DNA from: Oscillospiraceae bacterium
Lineage (GTDB): Bacteria; Bacillota_A; Clostridia; Oscillospirales; Oscillospiraceae
Direction of reading: 5' to 3'
Length of the DNA: 17,819 nucleotides
NCBI GenBank assembly: GCA_024690695.1
Contig: JAILOS010000056.1
Location: forward strand, 1-17,819
Below the pieces are notes generated by a model that saw only the letters and a list, made by a program, of their open reading frames with translations, was not told where the DNA came from and made no database searches. The position numbers and the translations under genes were made by a program. Of this stretch, positions 8,901 to 14,735 are shown piece by piece. How positions within the stretch are numbered: position 1 is the first letter of the stretch; every line of letters begins with the position of its first letter.

Positions 8901-9289
8901 TCAATTCGTTGGTTGCGATCTTCATTTTTATGGCTGCGGTCATGGCCGGCGTGGTGCTGATGAACCTGACGAGCATTTACGTGCTGCAGAAAAAGCGCGA
9001 GCTGACGATCATGCGCGTCAACGGCTTTACCGTCAGGGAAGTCGTCGCCTATATGCTGCGCGAGACGGCGCTGACGACGACGATGGGCATTCTCCTCGGG
9101 ATCGCCGTCGGCTCGGCCATTTCCTACAGAATATGCCGCCTGCTGGAGCAGCCTTTCCTGCAATGCGCCAGAGAGCCCAGCGCCGTCGCGTGGATCGCCG
9201 GCGCCGGACTGACGCTCTTCTTTACGGCTCTGGTCAATCTGATCGCGCTCAGACCGGTCAGAAACCTGAAGCTCACGGATGTCACCTGA
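5906..9289 (+). CDS. FtsX-type ABC permease with two long heptad-repeat arms
   Basis: This 1127-residue permease is the membrane partner of the GAF-ABC ATPase 6 bp upstream. The first TM helix is at about 18-38. A MacB-like extracytoplasmic domain (about 45-240) follows. Next comes a long helical arm (about 245-371) built of (G/A)xxxL(E/D)(E/D) heptads, a globular insert, and a second arm (about 509-571) of nine consecutive YEEG-type heptads. An FtsX domain with three TM helices (about 613-727) ends the first half. The second half repeats the plan: a TM at about 775-796, an extracytoplasmic domain, then three TMs (about 1001-1115) with the FtsX-like ELTIMRVNGF segment. That makes eight TMs in all. 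The weak SD suggests translational coupling. Such permeases act as mechanotransmitters or lipid/peptide exporters; the substrate here is unknown. Confidence 0.92.
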   Translation: MKRTQIKDTVRNIRKQLVSFFSIIVIALLGVSIFLGLNYSSCAIARNGSEFFAQQHFRDIEMISTLLFTEEDLNVIRETEGVADVEPVWMVGAAASSGGDRVDVNVVSVTGRLNLPVLIEGRLPENGTECAVEQKLAEKMGWTVGSEIRLQNTAGSTVQYLNGERFVMTGVANHPDHSNTMVTDTFYILVTPDAFDREALDGCFMRAEIAVEGAGTDRFSETYKEITEAVRERLEALALSGPGRRDEEIHEQYSAEIEDRQRELDDGKKALEEGRAELDEGWAACAEGERELISADEELEEAARQLDDAKAELESAEKQLSEAKTTLEDGEARLKDAAGQLSAARRKLNNGWNELEDAKAQIRDGIRGAAERVLGDGAGLINWADRQTVDLDAGPATAMTLQITETYSFDMNLSLDSIAASFADSDAISDEVLLQIYEMRTGSQEGFDAAAERSALKAETVQAAAELEGKYHELHSACKQWDEGDRQFWDGLTLYYVNKREYRIGLEAYEEGLRQYEEGKARYEEGLASYEQGLLDVEEGRKKLEESKRQLEEGEKEYADGLARLSDGEEQIAAARERLDKLDPCRWLVMDMDGNAGYVQIKLGSNNLKSLESTFATLFVLVGALVIFATVSKMVDEQRTQVGTTKALGFFKREIFAKYLSFGAFASVLGAVLGVLAAYFVMEGIALGGYDDYSVIDLKRPAITPVPTLIVLLAAAALAVAAVWAACSQLLRTPAIRLMQPKVPAGAGKKGKNGKSPLSLYSRLILLNMKSDFKRVLVTIVSVAGCCALVVIGVTIKSALTRSLDRQFDDIVKYDWRVNFNPEESETAESEIRALLEEAGTDYTSLYFSNAAYQVEEIQAAELFCGDLEEIEDFYRLKDWKTGEDMEAPDKGILIQRRVAESYGLEEGEELEIALGGVKSATVTVEGIFEHYIGRPVFMSPSGFERSFGEKYEPNVFFVRLNGADAGRLEDALRSVRGFASITSADSGKAVFNASAGTINSLVAIFIFMAAVMAGVVLMNLTSIYVLQKKRELTIMRVNGFTVREVVAYMLRETALTTTMGILLGIAVGSAISYRICRLLEQPFLQCAREPSAVAWIAGAGLTLFFTALVNLIALRPVRNLKLTDVT

Positions 9290-9317
9290 AAAAACTAAAC
9301 ATACAGGAGGAAACACC

Positions 9318-9617
9318 ATGCTGAACATCAAGAAAACCATCGAAAACGGAGAAGCCGTTTTCAAACTGGAGGGACGCCTGGACACCGGCTCCGCGCCGGC
9401 TTTCGAGGCTGAACTCAAGCAGTCGCTGGACGGCGTAAAAAGCCTGGTCCTTGACTTCGAAAAGCTGGAGTATATCTCCTCCGCCGGTCTGAGGAGCCTG
9501 CTTCTTGCGCTCAAGCTCCTGCACAACAAGGGGAGAATGAAGGTCATCCATGCCAATGAACTCGTAATGGAAGTTTTTGAGGTGACCGGCTTTGCCGAAA
9601 TGCTCAACATCGAGTAA
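9318..9617 (+). CDS. STAS-domain anti-anti-sigma-type antagonist (copy 1)
   Basis: This 99-residue single-domain STAS protein belongs to the SpoIIAA/RsbV family. In such systems the unphosphorylated form binds a kinase and frees its other partner; phosphorylation on serine ends the interaction, and a PP2C phosphatase reverses it. The diagnostic element is LDFEKLEYISSAGLR, with Ser54-Ser55 at the phosphoacceptor site; the N-terminal strand EGRLDT and the C-terminal EVTGF are also typical. AGGAGG at 9305-9310 with 7-nt spacing fixes the start at ATG 9318 rather than the in-frame ATG at 9279, which would overlap the permease gene. It lies 28 bp behind the permease gene. The protein at 10185-10481 is a close paralog (about 53 of 98 positions identical by eye). 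Confidence 0.93.
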   Translation: MLNIKKTIENGEAVFKLEGRLDTGSAPAFEAELKQSLDGVKSLVLDFEKLEYISSAGLRSLLLALKLLHNKGRMKVIHANELVMEVFEVTGFAEMLNIE

Positions 9618-9635
9618 CACGAAAGGAGAACAGCC

Positions 9636-10169
9636 ATGAGATCCGACATCATTCAAATCGACAATCAGGGAAACGGCTATGACCGCGCTGTGGAGGAAAC
9701 CCGGCGGGTTGCCCGGTATCAGGGTCTGGATCAGAAGCAGTCTCTTCGTCTGCAGCTTTGCACCGAGGAGATGCTGAGTCTGGCCCGCAGCGTGACGGGC
9801 GAGCTGAACGCGGCCTTCTACATGGAGTGCGAAGGCAAGAAGGTCGACCTGCATATGACCACCAAAACCGTCATGGACAAGGAGAAACGTTATCATCTGC
9901 TCTCCAGCGCCACCTCCCGCAAAAACGAGGCGGCCAACAGCTTTATCGGCAAGCTGCGCGACATGTTTGAGCAGGCCATGCTCTCCGACGCGGATCATGC
10001 CTATTACGAACTGCCGGACGAGGTCGCGAAGGATATTACCGGCCAGCCCGTTGACGACCCGGAATGGGATCGCTATGAGCAGTCCACGCTCCGCAGACTG
10101 GCGGATGACGTGAAGATCGGCATTCGCGGCGGCGTGGTCGACATGACTGTGACCAAAAATTTTGAATAA
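9636..10169 (+). CDS. HATPase-like protein with lost N-box, partner of STAS copy 1
   Basis: This 177-residue protein has no named family that I recognise. Its N-terminal half resembles an RsbW/SpoIIAB-type GHKL fold: a helix with L-x-L-x-L-C-T-E-E-M (37-46) aligns with the AEELFVN N-box of the intact kinase at 12670. The Mg/ATP-binding Asn column is Leu49, and no D-x-G-x-G G1 box is visible, so it is probably not an active kinase. A KNEA motif (96-99) and the C-terminal EWDRYEQS...ADDVKIGIR segment are shared with the paralog at 10495. Across the first 99 residues the two align without gaps with about 38 identities. AAGGAG at 9623-9628 supports the start. Pairing with a STAS gene suggests a pseudokinase, scaffold or decoy for the antagonist; this role is inference. 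Confidence 0.7.
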   Translation: MRSDIIQIDNQGNGYDRAVEETRRVARYQGLDQKQSLRLQLCTEEMLSLARSVTGELNAAFYMECEGKKVDLHMTTKTVMDKEKRYHLLSSATSRKNEAANSFIGKLRDMFEQAMLSDADHAYYELPDEVAKDITGQPVDDPEWDRYEQSTLRRLADDVKIGIRGGVVDMTVTKNFE

Positions 10170-10184
10170 CGGGAGGCTGCTTTC

Positions 10185-10481
10185 ATGACTATTGTTAAAG
10201 ACATGGAAGGAAGCAAACTGCTGCTTTCTGTGGAGGGCAGGCTGGACACCACGACCGCGCCCCAACTGGAAAAGGAGCTGAAGGAAGCGCTTCCGGGCGT
10301 GACCGCACTGACGCTGGACTTTGAAAAGCTGGACTACATTTCCTCGGCCGGTCTGCGCGTACTGCTCTCGGCCCAGAAGATCATGAACCGTCAGGGGAGC
10401 ATGAAGCTCGTCCATGTCGGCGAGATCATCATGGAGATCTTTGAGGTCACCGGCTTCTCGGATATCCTGACGATCGAATGA
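10185..10481 (+). CDS. STAS-domain anti-anti-sigma-type antagonist (copy 2)
   Basis: This 98-residue STAS protein is a paralog of the one at 9318. It carries the same EGRLDT strand, LDFEKLDYISSAGLR phosphoacceptor element (Ser53-Ser54) and FEVTGF C-terminus. Divergence is concentrated in the first 20 residues and in the helix after the phosphosite, the surfaces that would set partner specificity. GGGAGG at 10171-10176 with 8-nt spacing gives a strong start. It lies 15 bp behind one HATPase-like gene and 13 bp before the other, so STAS and HATPase-like genes alternate. It presumably forms a second phosphorylation-controlled antagonist for the kinase at 12670, or for the non-kinase partner beside it. 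Confidence 0.93.
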   Translation: MTIVKDMEGSKLLLSVEGRLDTTTAPQLEKELKEALPGVTALTLDFEKLDYISSAGLRVLLSAQKIMNRQGSMKLVHVGEIIMEIFEVTGFSDILTIE

Positions 10482-10494
10482 GGCGGAAACAATT

Positions 10495-11070
10495 ATGAAA
10501 AGCGATGTGATCGCCGTCTCCAGCAGGCAGGACTGCACCGAGGCGGTACTGTCCCAGGCGGAGCGCGTGGCGGCTTATCAGCGCCTGTCGCCCAAAGCCG
10601 CGCTGCATCTGCGGCTGCTGGCGGAGGAAATGATGAACATGATGCGCGCCATCACGGGCGACGTGGACGGCGAATTCTGGATCGAAAACAGGGGAGATCA
10701 GTACGAGCTGCATCTGCGCGCCAACACGGTCGTGGACTTTTATTCCCGCGAGCAGCTCCTGTCCGCTTCCACCAGCGGGAAAAACGAAGCCGACCGCGGT
10801 CTGATGGGCAAAATTCGCGCGTTCTTCGAGCCGGTCGAGGGGGTGCCGATGATGTTCGACCTCAATCCCGACGGCATGGGGACGGATATGAGCTGGAGCA
10901 TGCGCGCCTACCGTGAGCAGATTGTACAGGCCGTGCAGCGGAACCAGACCGGTGCGGCGGAGGAATGGGACGAGCTGGAAAAATCCGTCATTGCGCATGT
11001 CGCCGACGAGGTCAAGGTCAGTATCCGTTTTCGCGAGGCAGAGATGATCGTGTACAAAAAACTGGCATGA
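10495..11070 (+). CDS. HATPase-like protein with lost N-box, partner of STAS copy 2
   Basis: This 191-residue protein is the paralog of the 177-residue protein at 9636. The helix L-x-L-R-L-L-A-E-E-M (37-46) matches the N-box helix of RsbW-like kinases, but the Asn column is Met49 (an Asn sits one residue earlier, at 48). No G1 box is seen. The TSGKNEA motif (93-99) is conserved, followed by R-G-L-M-G-K-I-R, which might be a remnant of the G2 box. A variable insert of about 50 residues carries a Met/Asp/Gly-rich stretch absent from the paralog. The C-terminus EEWDELEKS...ADEVKVSIR is shared. The SD is weak (AGGCGGA, 10481-10487). Likely a regulatory, non-catalytic GHKL-fold protein; the fold itself is inferred by eye and should be tested by structure prediction. 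Confidence 0.7.
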   Translation: MKSDVIAVSSRQDCTEAVLSQAERVAAYQRLSPKAALHLRLLAEEMMNMMRAITGDVDGEFWIENRGDQYELHLRANTVVDFYSREQLLSASTSGKNEADRGLMGKIRAFFEPVEGVPMMFDLNPDGMGTDMSWSMRAYREQIVQAVQRNQTGAAEEWDELEKSVIAHVADEVKVSIRFREAEMIVYKKLA

Positions 11071-11113
11071 CCGGCGGCGCCGCTTCGGACGGCCGGAGAT
11101 GGGGTGTGGGAAC

Positions 11114-12673
11114 ATGGATAAAAGTCAACAATTGCTTCTCCGCTTGAGGAAAGCCAGGTGGCTGCTGCCGGTCGGCCTTGCCGTACTGACGCTTCTGCTG
11201 GCTGCGGGGATCGCGCTGGCCTTTGTCAGCGGACTGGAGCGTCTGAAGCCGAGCTGGATCTTCAACCTCGGCGCCGACATCGTCGGCATTTTTATCTGCG
11301 CCGTCCTGTATTACGGCTGCATGATGGGCAGGGACGGCGAGGAGGAGACGACCCTTCTGTTCGTCTCGCTCCTGTCCACCAACGGCTTCATGCTGTTCCT
11401 CGACGAGTGCGCCTGGCTGGTGCAGGGCGTCCCGGGCCTTCGGATCTGGAACATCACCGTGAACGCGCTGTTCTATGCCGGCGGCATGATACTGCTGTAT
11501 CAGTTCTGGCGCTATATCCGCTATGCCCTGGAGCTCGGCGACAAAAGAGCCAGACTTTCCAGCCTCATCATGCAGATTGCGCTGATCCCGACTACGCTTC
11601 TTTGCTTTGTCAATTTCTTCTATCCGCTCTATTTCAGCGTAGACGCGGCGGGCGTCTACCGGCGGGAAGTGCACTATCCGCTGAGCTATGCCTATGCGCT
11701 GCTGAGCGTGATCATCCTGCTGATCGCCATGTTTCGCTCCGACGCGCCGAAACGCCAGAAGGTCGTGGTGGTCTCTTTCGTGGCCCTGCCGATCCTCAAC
11801 GCGATCCTGACCTACAGCACCTTCGGGATCTCCACCCAGTACGTGGCGACGCTGATCTCGATCGTGCTGATCTACTGCGTGCTGTTTTCCGACCGCAGCA
11901 AGTCTCTGGCTGCCACCCAGACGGAGCTGCGTACCGCGACGCAGATCCAGGAGAGCATGCTGCCGAGTGTGTTCCCGCCTTATCCGGACCGAAGCGAGTT
12001 TGACCTCTACGCCAGTATGGATCCGGCCAGGGAGGTCGGCGGCGATTTTTACGATTTCTTCCTCGTGGACGACGACCATCTGTGCCTGGTGATGGCGGAT
12101 GTGTCCGGCAAGGGCGTTCCAGCCGCGCTGTTTATGATGGCCTCGAAAATCATTCTGGCCAACAACGCCAAGATGGGCAAGACCCCGGCGCAGATCCTCA
12201 ACGACACCAATGTGTCGATCTGCTCGAACAACCGCGAGGAGATGTTCGTCACGGTCTGGCTCGGCATCCTCGAGATCTCCACCGGCAGGCTTACCGCGGC
12301 CAACGCGGGGCACGAATACCCCGCGCTCCGGCGGGCGGACGGCTCTTTTGAGCTGTTCAAGGATAAGCACGGTCTGGTGATCGGCGCGATGGAATTTGCC
12401 AGATACAAGGAATACGAGCTCCAGCTTCAGCCCGGAGACAGGCTTTTCGTCTACACTGACGGCGTGCCGGAGGCCACCGACGCGCAAACCAAGCTCTTCG
12501 GCACCGAGCGCATGCTCGCGGCGCTGAACGAGGATGCGGGCGGCACGCCGGAGGAGATTCTGAAAACCGTCCGCCGCGCGGTGGACGGATTCGTGCAGGG
12601 CGCGGAGCAGTTCGATGATCTGACGATGCTCTGCCTGGCGTACAAAGGGAACGGAAAGGGAGCGGGCGCATGA
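11114..12673 (+). CDS. Membrane SpoIIE-family PP2C serine phosphatase (RsbU/SpoIIE-like)
   Basis: This 519-residue phosphatase would dephosphorylate the STAS antagonists encoded upstream. The N-terminal half has about eight hydrophobic helices (residues about 17-270), forming a membrane input module I cannot assign to a named sensor family. A short linker (SLAATQTELRTATQIQESML) leads into the PP2C domain. Its metal-binding and signature motifs are present: GGDFYD (309-314), DVSGKG (329-334), AGHEYP, YTDGVPEA (447-454) and DDLTM (501-505). All expected acidic metal ligands are kept, so it should be active. An in-frame ATG at 11099 gives five more residues, but the GGAG ahead of it is too close; 11114 is preferred. 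It overlaps the kinase gene by 4 bases (ATGA), so phosphatase and kinase are translationally coupled. Confidence 0.93.
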   Translation: MDKSQQLLLRLRKARWLLPVGLAVLTLLLAAGIALAFVSGLERLKPSWIFNLGADIVGIFICAVLYYGCMMGRDGEEETTLLFVSLLSTNGFMLFLDECAWLVQGVPGLRIWNITVNALFYAGGMILLYQFWRYIRYALELGDKRARLSSLIMQIALIPTTLLCFVNFFYPLYFSVDAAGVYRREVHYPLSYAYALLSVIILLIAMFRSDAPKRQKVVVVSFVALPILNAILTYSTFGISTQYVATLISIVLIYCVLFSDRSKSLAATQTELRTATQIQESMLPSVFPPYPDRSEFDLYASMDPAREVGGDFYDFFLVDDDHLCLVMADVSGKGVPAALFMMASKIILANNAKMGKTPAQILNDTNVSICSNNREEMFVTVWLGILEISTGRLTAANAGHEYPALRRADGSFELFKDKHGLVIGAMEFARYKEYELQLQPGDRLFVYTDGVPEATDAQTKLFGTERMLAALNEDAGGTPEEILKTVRRAVDGFVQGAEQFDDLTMLCLAYKGNGKGAGA

Positions 12674-13077
12674 AAGAATTGACGCTGGAAGCGAAGGTTG
12701 AACGCCTGGACGAGGTGCTTGCCTTTATCGACGGCGAGCTGGAAGCCGCGGGCTGCCCGATGAAAACCATGATGCAGATCGACATAGCTGCGGAAGAGCT
12801 CTTCGTTAACGTCGCCAATTACGCTTACGCGCCGGGCGTCGGCATGGTTACCGTGCGCGTGTCCGTCCGTGAAAACGAACGAACGGCGGCGGTGAGCTTT
12901 CTTGACAGCGGTGTGCCGTTTGACCCGCTGAAAAAAGAGGATCCGGATGTGTCTCTGCCCGCCGAGGAACGAGAAATCGGCGGTCTGGGGATTTTTATGG
13001 CAAAAAAGACGATGGATGAGCTGCGCTACGAGTACGCCGAAGGGCAGAACCGGCTTACGATGATCAAAAAACTATAA
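12670..13077 (+). CDS. RsbW/SpoIIAB-like serine kinase (HATPase_c)
   Basis: This 135-residue GHKL-type serine kinase and switch protein is predicted to phosphorylate the STAS antagonists and to sequester an output partner. The nucleotide-binding motifs are complete: N-box AEELFVN (Glu43, Asn47), G1 box DSG (Asp79, Gly81) and G2 box GGLGIFM (104-110), with the usual C-terminal strand ending in TMIKKL. It is the only one of the three HATPase-type proteins in the cluster with an intact active site. The start ATG overlaps the phosphatase stop, with GGGAG about 7 nt upstream. No sigma factor gene lies next to it, unlike the classic spoIIA and sigB operons, so its sequestered partner is unknown. 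Confidence 0.93.
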   Translation: MKELTLEAKVERLDEVLAFIDGELEAAGCPMKTMMQIDIAAEELFVNVANYAYAPGVGMVTVRVSVRENERTAAVSFLDSGVPFDPLKKEDPDVSLPAEEREIGGLGIFMAKKTMDELRYEYAEGQNRLTMIKKL

Positions 13078-13096
13078 AGCGGAAGAGTTATCGGGT

Positions 13097-13966
13097 ATGA
13101 TGAAAACGAAAAAGATTATTCTGTGCGCTTTTGCGCTGCTGCTGACGCTCTGCCTTCTGGCCGGCTGCGGAAAACAGACGCCGGGGAGGGAAGCGCAGGC
13201 GATCATTGAGGAGATGGTCGTGGATTACGGCAGCTACGGCGAAGATGCGAGCGAGCGCGTGGCGGAGCTTCTCGGGGAACTGAAGGCCGCCGACGCCGAT
13301 CTCGGCGCGCGCTGGGAGCGGATCATGGCGCTGTGGAAGACGGTCAACGCCGATCTGCCGCTCAACGACGGCGCGCTGCCGGACGGTCTCCCGGACAGCG
13401 ACGAGCTCTGCCTCGTCGTGCTGGGCTTCCAGCTCGAGCCGGACGGCACGATGCGCGAGGAGCTGATCCGGCGCCTCACGGTCGCCAAGCGCTGCGCGGA
13501 GCAGTACCCCCAAGCGCTGATCGTATGCACCGGGGGCGGAACGGCCGCCGAGGACAAGACCGCGACCGAGGCCGGAAGGATGGCGGAATGGCTGATCGAA
13601 AACGGGGTCGCGCCCGAGCGCGTGATCGTGGAGGACCGCTCCCTCACGACGGCGCAGAACGCGATCTACACCTTCGACATCCTCGCGGAGAAATATCCGC
13701 AGGTCACGAAGCTGGCCATCGTGTCCAGCGACTACCATATCGCCACCGGGGCGCTGCTTTTCGGCGCGGAGGCGATCCTGCGCGCCGAAAAGGCCGGCGG
13801 AGAGAGCGTGGCCGTCGTCTCCAACGCCGCGTGGCGGGCCCCCTCCGGCAGTCTCTCGACCATGTTCCAGGCCGGCGCGCTGATCGAGCTGTCCGGCGAC
13901 GTGGAAACGGCTTTTGAGATTTACTACGAAACCTACGATATCCACGAGCTTCCGCCGATCAATTAA
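13097..13966 (+). CDS. YdcF/SanA-like DUF218 domain lipoprotein
   Basis: This 289-residue protein has a lipoprotein signal peptide with lipobox LAGC (Cys24). A helical spacer runs to about 110. The DUF218 domain follows: L-V-V-L-G-F-Q-L (about 112-119), R-x-E/R-x-A-x-x-x-Y, V-C-T-G-G-G, T-E-A-x-x-M-A-x-W-L, G-V-x-P-E-R-V-I-V-E, then S-L-T-T-A-Q-N-A, with conserved VSSDYH near the end. Family members (YdcF, SanA, ElyC) are linked to envelope polysaccharide and peptidoglycan integrity, but the reaction is unknown. It is outward facing here, lipid-anchored rather than TM-anchored. Start 13097 is chosen with GGAAGAG upstream; a second ATG at 13100 is equally possible. It lies 19 bp behind the kinase gene and 2 bp before the dipeptidase gene, so it probably belongs to the same transcript. 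Confidence 0.88.
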   Translation: MMKTKKIILCAFALLLTLCLLAGCGKQTPGREAQAIIEEMVVDYGSYGEDASERVAELLGELKAADADLGARWERIMALWKTVNADLPLNDGALPDGLPDSDELCLVVLGFQLEPDGTMREELIRRLTVAKRCAEQYPQALIVCTGGGTAAEDKTATEAGRMAEWLIENGVAPERVIVEDRSLTTAQNAIYTFDILAEKYPQVTKLAIVSSDYHIATGALLFGAEAILRAEKAGGESVAVVSNAAWRAPSGSLSTMFQAGALIELSGDVETAFEIYYETYDIHELPPIN

Positions 13967-13968
13967 GC

Positions 13969-14628
13969 ATGAGAACACAATACGGAAACGATCCGACTAT
14001 GGATTCCTCCGGCTTCGTGCTGCTGGCGGACTACGTGCCGCTCATTGTACAGGAGATCCGGTATTATTCGACCTATAATTTTATCGGCGAACGGATCGAC
14101 GGCTATGAGGAGCCCTGCGCGCTGCTGACCATCGAGGCGGCGCGCGCTCTGAAATCGGCCGCGAGCGAGCTGCTCGTGCAGGGCTATCGGCTGAAGATCT
14201 TCGACGCTTACCGGCCGGCCTGCGCGGTCAGGCAGTTCGTGCTCTGGGGCATCGAGGATCAGGACGTCCGCATGAAGCCCTGGTTTTATCCGGGGCTGGA
14301 AAAGCAGGCGCTTTTCGCCGAGGGATACATCGCCAAACAGTCAAGCCACAGCCGCGGCAGCGCCGTGGATCTGACCCTGCTGGATATGAAAACGGGAAAA
14401 GAGCTGGATATGGGCAGCCCCTTCGACCTGTTCAGCGAGGTCTCCCATCCCGATTACCGGGGGATCACCGAGGAACAGTATCAGAACCGGATGCAGCTGC
14501 GGCACGCGATGGTCCGCAGCGGCTTTCAGCCCATTGACTGCGAGTGGTGGCATTTTTCGCTGAAGAACGAGCCCTATCCCGACACCTATTTTGCGTTTCC
14601 GGTCTCGTCGGCATACCTGAGAAGGTAA
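13969..14628 (+). CDS. VanX/DdpX-type D-alanyl-D-alanine dipeptidase (peptidase M15D)
   Basis: This 219-residue zinc dipeptidase is predicted to cleave D-Ala-D-Ala. All VanX functional residues are present at a constant offset of +11 relative to VanX numbering: Arg82 in DAYRP (VanX Arg71), His127 and Asp134 in SSHSRGSAVD (His116, Asp123), and Glu192 and His195 in EWWHF (Glu181, His184). The active site is therefore complete and correctly spaced. No signal peptide is visible, so it should act in the cytoplasm. There is no vanH, vanA, vanR or vanS here, so it should not be read as glycopeptide resistance; cell-wall dipeptide turnover or recycling is likelier. The SD is poor and the gene begins 2 bp after the DUF218 stop, implying translational coupling. 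Confidence 0.93.
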   Translation: MRTQYGNDPTMDSSGFVLLADYVPLIVQEIRYYSTYNFIGERIDGYEEPCALLTIEAARALKSAASELLVQGYRLKIFDAYRPACAVRQFVLWGIEDQDVRMKPWFYPGLEKQALFAEGYIAKQSSHSRGSAVDLTLLDMKTGKELDMGSPFDLFSEVSHPDYRGITEEQYQNRMQLRHAMVRSGFQPIDCEWWHFSLKNEPYPDTYFAFPVSSAYLRR

Positions 14629-14735
14629 CCGGCGCGTTTGAGAGAAGACCGCAGCGCCCGGACACGGCGGGGGAGAGCTGCGCCTGCGCGCAGATCGTCC
14701 CGGCGGCGTCCGCAAGGAGAGAAGGAGTGAATCAA

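Noticed and set aside
9279..9317. Upstream in-frame ATG for STAS copy 1
   Set aside because: It overlaps the end of the permease gene and has no ribosome binding site; AGGAGG at 9305-9310 clearly serves ATG 9318.
5639..9652. A 1337-codon open frame on the - strand, antisense to the ABC permease
   Set aside because: It covers the permease with perfect family motifs on the + strand. Its translation is an Arg/His/Asp/Gln-rich low-identity sequence with no domain, as expected from the strong G/C third-position bias that removes stops from the opposite strand.
13969..14628. Glycopeptide-resistance gene interpretation of the VanX-type dipeptidase
   Set aside because: No vanH, vanA/B ligase or vanRS genes are in the window, and VanX/DdpX homologs are common in wall-dipeptide metabolism; only the enzymatic family is supported.
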